Assembly: GCF_900110925.1 (NCBI RefSeq)
Contig: NZ_FOFP01000011.1
Coordinates: 95,259 to 159,258, forward strand
Length of the DNA: 64,000 nucleotides
Direction of reading: 5' to 3'
Origin: Pseudomonas cuatrocienegasensis
Lineage (GTDB): Bacteria > Pseudomonadota > Gammaproteobacteria > Pseudomonadales > Pseudomonadaceae
The stretch's first letter is position 1; each line of letters starts with the position of its first letter. The notes below the pieces were generated by a model that saw nothing but the letters and a program-made list of their open reading frames with translations, searched no databases and was not told the origin of the DNA. The position numbers and the translations under genes were made by a program. This document shows, piece after piece, positions 7,286 to 15,194 of this stretch.

Positions 7286-9336
7286 GTACCCGTGATTTTC
7301 TCGTCGAACTGGGCACTGAAGAGCTGCCACCCAAGGCGCTGAAAACCCTCGGCGAAGCCTTCCTCGCCGGTATCGAAAAGGGCCTCAAGGCCGCTGGTCT
7401 GAAGCACGGTGCCGTACGCTTCTTCGCCGCGCCACGTCGCCTGGCGGTGCAGATCGAGCAGCTTGAAGAGCAGCAAGCCGACCGTTCGATGAACCTCGAC
7501 GGCCCGCCCTTGCAAGCCGCCTTCGACGCCGACGGCAACCCGACCCAGGCGGCCCTGGGCTTCGCCAAGAAGTGCGGCGTCGACCTCGCCGAAATCGACC
7601 GCAGCGGGCCGAAGCTCAAGTTCAGCCAGCACATTCCCGGCCAGCCTGCGGTCAAGCTGCTGCCGGTGATCGTGCAGGATTCCCTGAATGATCTGCCGAT
7701 CCCCAAGCGCATGCGCTGGGGCGCGCGCCGCGACGAGTTCGTGCGGCCGACCCAGTGGCTGGTGATGCTGTTCGGTGACGACGTAGTGGACTGCGAAATC
7801 CTCACCCAGAAGGCCGGCCGGGTTTCCCGTGGCCACCGCTTCCATGCCAACCACGAGGTGCGCATCAGCAGCCCGCTGAGCTACGCCGAAGACCTGCGCA
7901 GCGCCTATGTGATTGCCGACTTCGCCGAGCGCCGCGCGCAGATCATCGCCCGTGTCGATGAACTGGCTGCGGCAGAGCAGGGCACGGCCATCGTGCCGCC
8001 AGCGCTGCTCGATGAAGTCAGCGCCCTGGTCGAATGGCCGGTGCCGCTGGTCTGCTCGTTCGAGGAACGCTTCCTGGAAGTACCGCAGGAAGCGCTGATC
8101 ACCACCATGCAGGACAACCAGAAGTACTTCTGCCTGCTGGATGCCGCCGGCAAGCTGCTGCCGCGCTTTATCACCGTGGCCAACGTCGAGTCCAAGGACC
8201 CGGCGCAGATCGTTTCCGGCAACGAGAAGGTGGTGCGTCCGCGCCTGACCGACGCCGAGTTCTTCTTCAAGCAGGACAAGAAGCAGCCGCTGGAAACCTT
8301 CAACCAGCGCCTGGCCAACGTGGTCTTCCAGGCCCAGCTTGGCTCGGTCTACGACAAGGCGCAGCGGGTCAGCGCACTGGCCGGCTTTATCGCCGAGCGC
8401 ATCGGCGGCGACGCCCAACGCGCGGCCCGTGCCGGCCTGCTGTGCAAATGCGATCTGGCCAGTGAAATGGTCGGCGAATTCCCGGAAATGCAGGGCATCG
8501 CCGGCTACTACTACGCCAAGCATGACGGCGAGCCGGAAGACGTCGCCCTGGCGCTGAACGAGCAGTACATGCCGCGTGGCGCCGGCGCCGAACTGCCGAG
8601 CACCCTGACCGGTGCTGCCGTGGCCCTGGCCGACAAGCTGGATACCCTGGTCGGGATCTTCGGTATTGGCATGCTGCCCACCGGCAGCAAAGACCCCTAC
8701 GCCTTGCGCCGCGCCGCCCTGGGTGTGCTGCGCATCCTGATCGAGAAGCAGCTGGACCTCGACCTGGTCGCGACCATCAGCTTCGCCGTGCGCCAGTTCG
8801 GCAGCAAGGTCAAAGCGGCCGGTCTGGACCTGCAAGTGCAGGACTTCGTCTTCGACCGCCTGCGTGCGCGCTACGAAGATGAAGGCGTTGATGTGGCGGT
8901 GTATCAGGCCGTGCGTGCGGTCAACCCGGTTTCGCCGCTGGACTTCGACCAGCGCGTGCAGGCCGTGCAAGCCTTCCGCGCACTGCCCCAGGCCGCGGCG
9001 TTGGCCGCTGCCAACAAGCGCGTATCGAACCTGCTGGGCAAGGCCGAAGGCAAGGTAGCGACTCAAGTCCAGGCGCATTACTTCGATACGCCGGCCGAGT
9101 TCGCCCTTAACGCCGCCATCCAGCAAGCCGACCAGGCCGTGCAACCCATGGCCCAGGCACGCCAGTACAGCGCCGCCCTGACGCATCTGGCAAGCCTGCG
9201 CGAGCCGGTCGACAGCTTCTTCGAAGCGGTGCTGGTGAATGCCGAGAACCCGGACGTACGCGCCAACCGCTACGCCTTGCTGGCCAAGTTGCGTGGGCTG
9301 TTCCTCGGCGTGGCGGACATTTCCGTTCTGGGCTGA
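7282..9336 (+). CDS. glyS: glycyl-tRNA synthetase beta subunit
   Basis: A 684-residue beta subunit, needed for tRNA-Gly recognition by the tetrameric enzyme. It begins [20 protein letters not shown], the usual N-terminus, includes the HD-like region ([20 protein letters not shown], about residues 391-410) and ends with an anticodon-binding helical domain. It is translationally coupled to glyQ. The stop is followed by a dyad that may end the operon. Nothing unusual was seen in length or motifs. Confidence 0.98.
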   Translation: MSTRDFLVELGTEELPPKALKTLGEAFLAGIEKGLKAAGLKHGAVRFFAAPRRLAVQIEQLEEQQADRSMNLDGPPLQAAFDADGNPTQAALGFAKKCGVDLAEIDRSGPKLKFSQHIPGQPAVKLLPVIVQDSLNDLPIPKRMRWGARRDEFVRPTQWLVMLFGDDVVDCEILTQKAGRVSRGHRFHANHEVRISSPLSYAEDLRSAYVIADFAERRAQIIARVDELAAAEQGTAIVPPALLDEVSALVEWPVPLVCSFEERFLEVPQEALITTMQDNQKYFCLLDAAGKLLPRFITVANVESKDPAQIVSGNEKVVRPRLTDAEFFFKQDKKQPLETFNQRLANVVFQAQLGSVYDKAQRVSALAGFIAERIGGDAQRAARAGLLCKCDLASEMVGEFPEMQGIAGYYYAKHDGEPEDVALALNEQYMPRGAGAELPSTLTGAAVALADKLDTLVGIFGIGMLPTGSKDPYALRRAALGVLRILIEKQLDLDLVATISFAVRQFGSKVKAAGLDLQVQDFVFDRLRARYEDEGVDVAVYQAVRAVNPVSPLDFDQRVQAVQAFRALPQAAALAAANKRVSNLLGKAEGKVATQVQAHYFDTPAEFALNAAIQQADQAVQPMAQARQYSAALTHLASLREPVDSFFEAVLVNAENPDVRANRYALLAKLRGLFLGVADISVLG

Positions 9337-9349
9337 TGCCCAGCAGCGG

Positions 9350-9398
9350 CAAGCTGCAAGTCACACGCTCCACGCGAGCGGCGCTGGCTTGCAGCTTG
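9350..9398. repeat. inverted repeat after glyS (REP-like or terminator)
   Basis: CAAGCTGCAAG (9350-9360) is exactly complementary to CTTGCAGCTTG (9388-9398) with a 27-base spacer. No T-run follows, so it is more likely a REP-type element or mRNA-end stabiliser than an intrinsic terminator. Confidence 0.6.
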
Positions 9399-9417
9399 AT
9401 GCTTGGAACTTGCAGCT

Positions 9418-9948
9418 ATGAAATTACTGATTCTCGACCGCGACGGTGTCATCAACCATGACTCCGACGCCTATATCAAAACCCTGGATGAGTGGCTGCC
9501 CATTGACTCGTCCATCGCCGCCATTGCGCGACTGTCACGAGCCGGCTGGACGGTCGCCGTGGCCACCAACCAATCTGGTCTAGCCCGCGGTTACTATGAC
9601 CTTGCCACCCTCGACAGCATGCACGCGCGCTTGCGCGAGCTGGTGGCCGAGCAGGGCGGTGAGGTTGGGCTGATCGTGCATTGCCCGCACGGCCCGAATG
9701 ACGGCTGCGACTGCCGTAAACCCAAACCCGGTATGCTGCAGCAGATCGCCACGCACTACGGCGTCAGCCTGAGCGGCGTGTGGTTTGTCGGTGACAGCCG
9801 CAGTGACCTGGATGCAGCCCTGGCCGTCGATTGTCAGCCGGTGCTGGTACGCACGGGCAAAGGTGAACGCACACTGAGCATGCCATTGCCAGCCGGCACC
9901 TTGGTATTCGATGATTTGGCGGCAATTGCCGCGCAGCTTATCCACTGA
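9418..9948 (+). CDS. gmhB: D-glycero-beta-D-manno-heptose 1,7-bisphosphate 7-phosphatase
   Basis: A 176-residue HAD-superfamily phosphatase of the GmhB group, acting in ADP-heptose synthesis for the LPS inner core. The nucleophile motif is LDRDGVIN (D6 and D8), motif II is ATNQSG, and the family zinc loop CPHGPNDGCDCRKPKPGM holds the Cys/His ligands. WFVGDSRSDLDAA is motif IV. The ATG at 9418 gives the standard N-terminus MKLLILDRDG. The gene is followed 35 bp later by plsC, as in other Pseudomonas. A histidinol-phosphatase relative is an alternative, but the context favours GmhB. Confidence 0.92.
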   Translation: MKLLILDRDGVINHDSDAYIKTLDEWLPIDSSIAAIARLSRAGWTVAVATNQSGLARGYYDLATLDSMHARLRELVAEQGGEVGLIVHCPHGPNDGCDCRKPKPGMLQQIATHYGVSLSGVWFVGDSRSDLDAALAVDCQPVLVRTGKGERTLSMPLPAGTLVFDDLAAIAAQLIH

Positions 9949-9983
9949 CAACGCAGGCCCGGCCTGCAACGGTAAATCTCCCC

Positions 9984-10757
9984 ATGTCGACCGTGCCACT
10001 TCTCAGAACCGTTCTCTTCTATTTCCTGCTGGCTTCCACGTCCTGCATCTGGTGCATCGTCAGCGTGTTCGTCGCACCCTTCCTGTCGTTTCGCGCACGC
10101 TACCGCTTCGTCGTGCAGAACTGGTGCCGCTGTGCGACCTGGCTGGCCAAGGTGGTGGTCGGTATCCGCTACGAGATCAAGGGCCTGGAAAACATCCCCG
10201 AGCAGCCCTGCGTGATTCTCGCCAAGCACCAGAGCACCTGGGAAACCTTCTTCCTGTGCGGCTACTTCGAGCCCCTGAGCCAGGTGGTCAAGCGCGAGCT
10301 GCTGTATGTGCCGTTTTTCGGCTGGGCCATGGCCATGCTCAAACCCATCGCCATCGACCGCAGCAACCCCAAGGCCGCGCTCAAGCAACTGGCCAAGCAG
10401 GGCCACGAGCGCCTGGAGCAGAACGTCTGGGTCCTGGTGTTCCCGGAAGGCACGCGCATCCCGGTCGGGCAGATCGGCAAGTTCTCCCGCGGCGGCGCGG
10501 CATTGGCCGTCAATGCCAACCTGCCGGTCCTGCCCATCGCCCACAATGCCGGTGAATTCTGGCCCAAGGAAGGCTGGGGCAAGCGCTCTGGCACTGTCAG
10601 TGTGGTGATCGGCCCTGTGCTGCATGCAGAAGGCAGCGGCCCGCGAGCGATTGCCGACCTCAATGACCGCGCCTTTGCCTGGATCAGCCAGGCGCAAACC
10701 GAGATCGGCGCCCTTGCGCCCCAGAGTGCACCGGTAGACTCACCAGAGCCCATCTGA
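9984..10757 (+). CDS. plsC: 1-acyl-sn-glycerol-3-phosphate acyltransferase
   Basis: A 257-residue PlsC-family enzyme, which acylates lysophosphatidic acid at the inner membrane to make phosphatidic acid. One strong N-terminal membrane helix (LLRTVLFYFLLASTSCIW) is followed by the catalytic box KHQSTWE (an H-x4-E form of the usual H-x4-D) at about residues 76-82, and the phosphate-binding FPEGTRIP at about 153-160. It forms a unit with gmhB. The Glu variant occurs in related proteobacterial enzymes (recalled) and is not taken as inactivation. Confidence 0.92.
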   Translation: MSTVPLLRTVLFYFLLASTSCIWCIVSVFVAPFLSFRARYRFVVQNWCRCATWLAKVVVGIRYEIKGLENIPEQPCVILAKHQSTWETFFLCGYFEPLSQVVKRELLYVPFFGWAMAMLKPIAIDRSNPKAALKQLAKQGHERLEQNVWVLVFPEGTRIPVGQIGKFSRGGAALAVNANLPVLPIAHNAGEFWPKEGWGKRSGTVSVVIGPVLHAEGSGPRAIADLNDRAFAWISQAQTEIGALAPQSAPVDSPEPI

Positions 10758-10994
10758 GCGATCTGTGGATAACCTGTTGATCAATTAATAATTTTTCACA
10801 GAAAGCATCCGTAACTATCTGATTTATGTAGTTTTTATGCTGAACTCGAATTGTCGATAAATTGGGCATAAGTTTTATAGTGACATCCTCGCAACAGAGT
10901 TCACGGTCTGCGCAGGCACAAACAGCTAAGCTGCTAAGAGACTCCACTGCCAAGCACCTCCCACTAAAGCTTTGACGAAACGGAATTCGTAACC
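10758..10994. promoter_or_regulatory. AT-rich intergenic region upstream of the phospholipid cluster
   Basis: A 237 bp AT-rich gap after plsC. It contains one exact DnaA-box 9-mer (TGTGGATAA, 10764-10772) and a possible promoter, TTGTCG at 10851 and TATAGT at 10876, but with a long 19-base spacer. It presumably drives the three-gene cluster starting at 10995. Confidence 0.4.
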
Positions 10995-11615
10995 ATGCTT
11001 TCGATCTACCAGCTCAAACCCCGCTTTCAGAACCTGCTGCGCCCGCTGGTGCAGCGGCTCTTCAAGCATGGTGTAAGCGCCAATCAGGTCACCCTCAGCG
11101 CTGCCATCGTGTCGGTGCTGATCGGCCTGCTTCTTGCCATCTTCCCCGGTCACCTCTGGCTGTTCGCCCTGATCCCGCTGTGGATGCTGCTGCGTATGGC
11201 CCTTAATGCCGTGGATGGCATGCTCGCCCGGGAATTCGGCCAACAATCCACCCTCGGCGCTTACCTCAACGAACTCTGCGACCTGATCGCCGATGCCGCG
11301 CTGTTTCTGCCTTTCGCCTTGTTGCCTGGGGTTTCCCCGGTGCTAGTGGTATTGCTGGTGATCGGCGCACTGATCAGCGAATACGCCGGCGTCATGGGGC
11401 CAATGGTCGGCGCTTCACGCCGCTACGACGGCCCGATGGGTAAGAGCGACCGCGCCTTCTGCTTTGGCGTGCTCGGCGCCGGCGTGGCCAGTGGTTTGCT
11501 ACCCCTGAACTGGATCGACCCGGTTCTTGCGGTAATCACTGCTCTGCTGCTGTATACGCTGTACAACCGCGTACGCCAGGGGTTGGCGCAGGCGGCTTCC
11601 TCCAGCGAGGAATAG
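10995..11615 (+). CDS. CDP-alcohol phosphatidyltransferase-family protein (YnbA-like)
   Basis: A 206-residue membrane protein of the CDP-alcohol phosphatidyltransferase family, which swaps CMP of a CDP-lipid or CDP-alcohol for another alcohol. The motif runs D74-G-x2-A78-R79-x8-G88-x3-N92-x3-D96: the position usually held by the third aspartate is asparagine. I recall the E. coli YnbA branch having the same Asn, so it may be a subgroup trait rather than loss. Four to six hydrophobic helices are present. It is first in an apparent operon with an acyltransferase and a CdsA-like protein. The head group is unknown. Confidence 0.82.
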   Translation: MLSIYQLKPRFQNLLRPLVQRLFKHGVSANQVTLSAAIVSVLIGLLLAIFPGHLWLFALIPLWMLLRMALNAVDGMLAREFGQQSTLGAYLNELCDLIADAALFLPFALLPGVSPVLVVLLVIGALISEYAGVMGPMVGASRRYDGPMGKSDRAFCFGVLGAGVASGLLPLNWIDPVLAVITALLLYTLYNRVRQGLAQAASSSEE

Positions 11616-11764
11616 GAGGTGCGATGGCCGCTCAAGCTGGTGACAGCAGAGATGCCATCAAACAGGATTCACCAAACTACCCTCCAGCGCCATGCCCTGA
11701 AGCCCACCCTGCTGCTGCCATGGCGTTCACAGGTCCGACTCGGTTAGGAAATAAGGAAATACCC

Positions 11765-12385
11765 ATGCTTGCGTCCCTGATCGCCTTTTTTATCACTTCC
11801 GCTGCGCGATTGCTCACCGGTGCCCGCGCCTTGTGGCTGGGCAGCACCGCCCAAGCGGTACAGCGCATCTACTACGCCAACCACAGCAGCCATGGCGACT
11901 TCGTGTTGCTCTGGGCTTCGCTACCGGCAGAGTTGCGCAAGCGTACCCGCCCGGTGGCCGGTTCGGACTACTGGATGAAAGGCGCGCTGCGCAGTTTCCT
12001 GATCCAGCGCGTGTTCAACGGCGTGCTGGTCGACCGGCAACGCAGCGAGCCGAGCAGCAATCCGCTGCAGGCGATGCTCGATGCCCTGGAGCAGGGCGAT
12101 TCGCTGATCGTCTTCCCGGAAGGCACGCGCAACATGGAGGATGGTCTGCTGCCGTTCAAGAGTGGCCTCTACCACATGGCCAAGGCGCGGCCGGATGTCG
12201 AGGTGATACCCGTGTGGATCGCCAACCTCAACCGGGTGATGCCCAAGGGCCGCGCCCTGCCGTTACCGTTGCTGTGCACCCTGAGTTTCGGCGCGCCACT
12301 GGGCCTGGATGAAGAGGAGGGCAAAGACGCCTTCCTCGAGCGCGCGCGCAACGCCCTGCTGGCCCTGGCTCTCGAGGAGGTTTGA
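11765..12385 (+). CDS. second PlsC-type lysophospholipid acyltransferase
   Basis: A 206-residue acyltransferase with catalytic NHSSHGD (H-x4-D, about residues 40-45) and FPEGTRN (about 119-125). The start is uncertain. The ATG at 11765 has AAGGAA upstream and gives a natural membrane-entering N-terminus, MLASLIAFFITSAARLL. Another ATG at 11624, with a strong AGGAGG site close to it, would add 47 residues of unconserved-looking, proline-rich sequence. It lies between the phosphatidyltransferase and the CdsA-like gene, so it probably makes the acyl-lipid used in the same pathway. Confidence 0.85.
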   Translation: MLASLIAFFITSAARLLTGARALWLGSTAQAVQRIYYANHSSHGDFVLLWASLPAELRKRTRPVAGSDYWMKGALRSFLIQRVFNGVLVDRQRSEPSSNPLQAMLDALEQGDSLIVFPEGTRNMEDGLLPFKSGLYHMAKARPDVEVIPVWIANLNRVMPKGRALPLPLLCTLSFGAPLGLDEEEGKDAFLERARNALLALALEEV

Positions 12386-12386
12386 G

Positions 12387-13319
12387 ATGGATCGCAATAC
12401 CTTGCTGCTGTTCGCCGGCATCGGCGGCCTCCTGCTACTGGCCAGCCTGATCGGTTGGCTGCTGAAATACCGCGCCGGCCCCGGCCCACAACCGGTCATC
12501 GACAACCTCAACGCCCGTATCAACGCCTGGTGGGTGATGGTGCTGGTGATCGGTTTCGCCTTCCTGTTCGGCTATACCGGCGTGGTGGTGCTGTTCTACT
12601 GCGTATCGTTCTACGCCCTGCGCGAGTTCATGACCCTGACCCCAACCCGGCGCAGCGACTACCCGGCTCTGGTTGCCGCGTTCTACTTTGCCCTGCCGAT
12701 GCAGTACCTGCTGATCGGCATCGGCTGGTACGGCCTGTTTGCCATCTTTATTCCGGTCTACCTGTTCCTGCTGCTGCCGATTCTCTCGTCCCTGGGCGGT
12801 GATACCACGCGCTTTCTCGAGCGTACATCCAAGGTGCAGTGGGGGCTGATGATCGCCGTGTACTGCATCTCCAGCGTACCGGCGCTGCTGACCCTGGAAA
12901 TCGCCGGCTACGAGGGCCGCAACCTGCTGCTGATCGCCTGGCTGGTGATCGTCGTGCAGATCTCTGACGTGCTGCAGTACGTCTGCGGCAAGCTCGCCGG
13001 CAAACACAAGATCGCGCCCAAACTGTCACCCTCGAAAACCGTGGAAGGCTTCTTCGGCGGCGTCGCCCTGGCGACCCTGATCGGCGCCTCGCTGTACTGG
13101 ATCACCCCGTTCGCCTTCTGGCAGGCTGGGCTGTTCGCCCTGCTGGTGTGCCTGCTCGGCTTCGCCGGCGGCCTGGTGATGTCGGCAATCAAGCGCGACC
13201 GCGGCGTAAAGGATTGGGGCCACATGATCGAAGGCCACGGCGGCATGCTCGACCGCCTCGACTCAGTGTGCTTCGCCGCGCCGGTGTTCTTTCATATGGT
13301 GCGGTATTGGTGGGGGTAA
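12387..13319 (+). CDS. CdsA-family phosphatidate cytidylyltransferase (YnbB-like)
   Basis: A 310-residue polytopic membrane protein. The complete CdsA signature is near the C-terminus: SAIKRDRGVKDWGHMIEGHG followed by GMLDRLDS, holding the metal-binding Lys, Asp and His residues. It would convert phosphatidic acid plus CTP into CDP-diacylglycerol. The ATG at 12387 has GAGGAGG seven bases upstream and follows the acyltransferase stop by one base. A housekeeping cdsA is normally next to dxr and bamA, so this looks like the extra copy found in ynbAB-type clusters. Confidence 0.88.
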   Translation: MDRNTLLLFAGIGGLLLLASLIGWLLKYRAGPGPQPVIDNLNARINAWWVMVLVIGFAFLFGYTGVVVLFYCVSFYALREFMTLTPTRRSDYPALVAAFYFALPMQYLLIGIGWYGLFAIFIPVYLFLLLPILSSLGGDTTRFLERTSKVQWGLMIAVYCISSVPALLTLEIAGYEGRNLLLIAWLVIVVQISDVLQYVCGKLAGKHKIAPKLSPSKTVEGFFGGVALATLIGASLYWITPFAFWQAGLFALLVCLLGFAGGLVMSAIKRDRGVKDWGHMIEGHGGMLDRLDSVCFAAPVFFHMVRYWWG

Positions 13320-13327
13320 ATATCCAG

Positions 13328-13471
13328 CTATCTGAGGCGCTCGGCTTCCTTGCGGTACGCCTGCTCCCGCTCACGGCGAGCAACCGCTACCACAAACACC
13401 ACCACCTCATGGTCAATCACCTGATACCAAACTTGAACATAGCGCCCACTGCGCGGAATAGGACGTTCTGT
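13328..13471 (-). pseudogene. C-terminal remnant of a RelE/ParE-like toxin
   Basis: On the minus strand, 47 codons read from just after a TAA (13472-13474) to a TAG at 13328: PIPRSGRYVQVWYQVIDHEV, then VVFVVAVARRE and a basic tail. The R-Y-V-x-V-W-Y-x-V pattern followed by a beta strand and a basic end resembles the C-terminus of RelE/ParE family toxins. There is no start codon, no N-terminal half and no antitoxin. It is read as debris of a toxin-antitoxin module at the island edge. The resemblance is by eye. Confidence 0.4.
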
Positions 13472-13590
13472 TTAATACGCCCCCTCACCTGACCCCATGC
13501 CGGTGACCGCTCGACCGATGGCGGTATCCGGCCTGAGGCCCTGCGCTATACCGGAACCCTGGGGACTGGTTTGACGCGAGGGTAGGGGTC

Positions 13591-13821
13591 ATGAAAAGAG
13601 CCATCGAGCAGGAGACCTTGCAGGCGCTGGTCGAGACTGGGGCAGCGCGCGAGTTTCGCGTGCTGCGCGAAGGGGAAGCCTGGCGCCTGGAGCTGCGTCT
13701 CGGGGTGAAATGGCTGCCGGTGCGCTCACGGCGCGAACCGGTGAGGCTGTGGCGCTCGCTGACGGCGGTGGGGCGGTTTTGTGAGGGTGTGGGGATCAAG
13801 GCGCTGACGGTGGAGCTTTAA
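13591..13821 (+). CDS. 76-residue protein of unknown function
   Basis: A short frame starting MKRAIEQETLQALVETG with a TAGGGG site upstream, ending in RFCEGVGIKALTVEL. The composition is Pseudomonas-like and Arg/Leu rich; no signal peptide or membrane helix is seen. It has the same length and overall pattern as the small gene after glmS at 51399: both start MKRA and end with [LV]GIK then V-E/Q-L, suggesting one small-protein family. Relatives appear on plasmids and integrative elements (recalled, uncertain). It sits between the toxin remnant and the DUF3644 gene. Confidence 0.65.
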   Translation: MKRAIEQETLQALVETGAAREFRVLREGEAWRLELRLGVKWLPVRSRREPVRLWRSLTAVGRFCEGVGIKALTVEL

Positions 13822-13830
13822 ACCCCGAAG

Positions 13831-14877
13831 TTAGCGCTGACGTGCCCGCCAAAGCTCCTCAATATCGAGTTCGTCCAAAGCTTCGCGCATACGACGGAAA
13901 GCATTGTCCGAGAAGCATTGAATCTTCGTCGATCCAAACTCAAAGACATGGCGGCAACCGACGTCATCGTCTATCCCCAGATGGGCTCGCAATACCTTGG
14001 CCTTGGGCTGCGTCAGACTCAGTTTGTCCGCCAGCTGTGCCGCCCGTAAGTAAAACTTCTTCTGGAGATCTAGCTCACGTACTGCCGCCGCGTCGGCAGG
14101 GTCATCGCCTCCGATATAACGCACAGGCGCGCCTTCCTTCTTAGAAAAATGAACGACTAGGTTCACCCCCTCACCATCAGTGCGCGTACCTACAGTGGAG
14201 AGTCGAGGGAAGACCTCAAGGATTTCTTGCCCTGCACGCACCGCCTTCTCAATACGGTCGATGTCACGCTCGGATATAACAACCTCTTCCACTGCAATCG
14301 ACTCCATGGCGAGCAGAGAACGAATCCGTGCACGGGCTTCGTCCCGATGCCGTCGACCAGGCTCCAACAACTCCCGGATCAAGCGATATTCACGATCTAC
14401 TAGGAACTCGAAATCTCCTGGGGGCATGGTTGAAACCGGCAAAACCCGCGCGGGGATGTGCTTTATCAGGGAATCCTCTAGGGCACGCTGAAGATAGGCA
14501 TCAAAAGCCGTGATCAATGCTCGCGTGTTGAGGTACAGCAAATCCTCGGCGACGACGACAAACCAGTGCTGAGCAGCATCGCGCAAGCTATCAATCGCAC
14601 GCATTGCACCAGCTTCCTCAGCCGTCAGACCAAAGTGCGCGGTGCAGAGCCCAAGGCATTTATCGAAGCTAATCGAACGCCCTGCCTCTTTGTCGAAGAC
14701 CTTGGCCTGGTTCTGCACCAATACGGCCTTCAACAACATCTCGCAGGCATGCTGAAGGTGCAGCAGTACCGTAGTGATTCGCCCGTCGTCATCGAAGCTA
14801 TTGAACGCCTGCATACCCGTGCGAAGAGAGCAGAGTGCCTTGGTTTTGAGAGTTTTTGCGTCTCGAACCAGCTTCAT
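13831..14877 (-). CDS. DUF3644-like protein, probably defence-associated
   Basis: A 348-residue soluble protein. The N-terminal portion (KALCSLRTGMQAFNSFDDDG, then LLHLQHACEMLLKAVLVQ, then MRAIDSLRDAAQHWFVVVAE) resembles the helical DUF3644 domain, a HEPN-like fold often found beside restriction-modification genes. The R-D-x2-Q-H segment (about residues 97-102) could be a variant of the HEPN R-x4-6-H nuclease motif. The rest is unassigned. It is divergent from the hsdM operon and ends 10 bp from the 76-residue gene. Domain assignment is by recalled pattern only. Confidence 0.6.
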   Translation of the reverse strand: MKLVRDAKTLKTKALCSLRTGMQAFNSFDDDGRITTVLLHLQHACEMLLKAVLVQNQAKVFDKEAGRSISFDKCLGLCTAHFGLTAEEAGAMRAIDSLRDAAQHWFVVVAEDLLYLNTRALITAFDAYLQRALEDSLIKHIPARVLPVSTMPPGDFEFLVDREYRLIRELLEPGRRHRDEARARIRSLLAMESIAVEEVVISERDIDRIEKAVRAGQEILEVFPRLSTVGTRTDGEGVNLVVHFSKKEGAPVRYIGGDDPADAAAVRELDLQKKFYLRAAQLADKLSLTQPKAKVLRAHLGIDDDVGCRHVFEFGSTKIQCFSDNAFRRMREALDELDIEELWRARQR

Positions 14878-15194
14878 AAATCGTCCCGTTCACAGGCTAT
14901 TGTGGCTGCCAATTCATCGCCAAAACGTAGCTATGGCGATGCCCCATCTTCATAGCCAACATCAATGAAGTTACGGGTGTACGTCAATCCGTAAAATGGT
15001 CAGACTCCACTCATAAGGGGCTGCTAAGCCCAAATGAATTTCTTACAGCAACGGAATATGCGCACTCTACCGGGCCACAAGGACAAGAACTGTTCCAAGC
15101 CCCCGATGGACGCATCACATCAATAAGTTAAATAGCTCTCGGCAAGCACCACACTCGCCGACTGATAGCTATGAGCCACACATTAAGGCCACCA
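14878..15194. promoter_or_regulatory. divergent intergenic region between DUF3644 gene and hsdM
   Basis: About 317 bp, less GC-rich than its surroundings, presumably with back-to-back promoters for the DUF3644 gene and the type I restriction-modification operon. No gene, terminator or clear sigma-70 promoter was found. Confidence 0.4.

Noticed and set aside
7195..9186. A 663-codon open frame antisense to glyS
   Set aside because: It mirrors a highly conserved GC-rich gene, is rich in Gln/His/Arg as antisense frames are, and has no domain signature or ribosome site.
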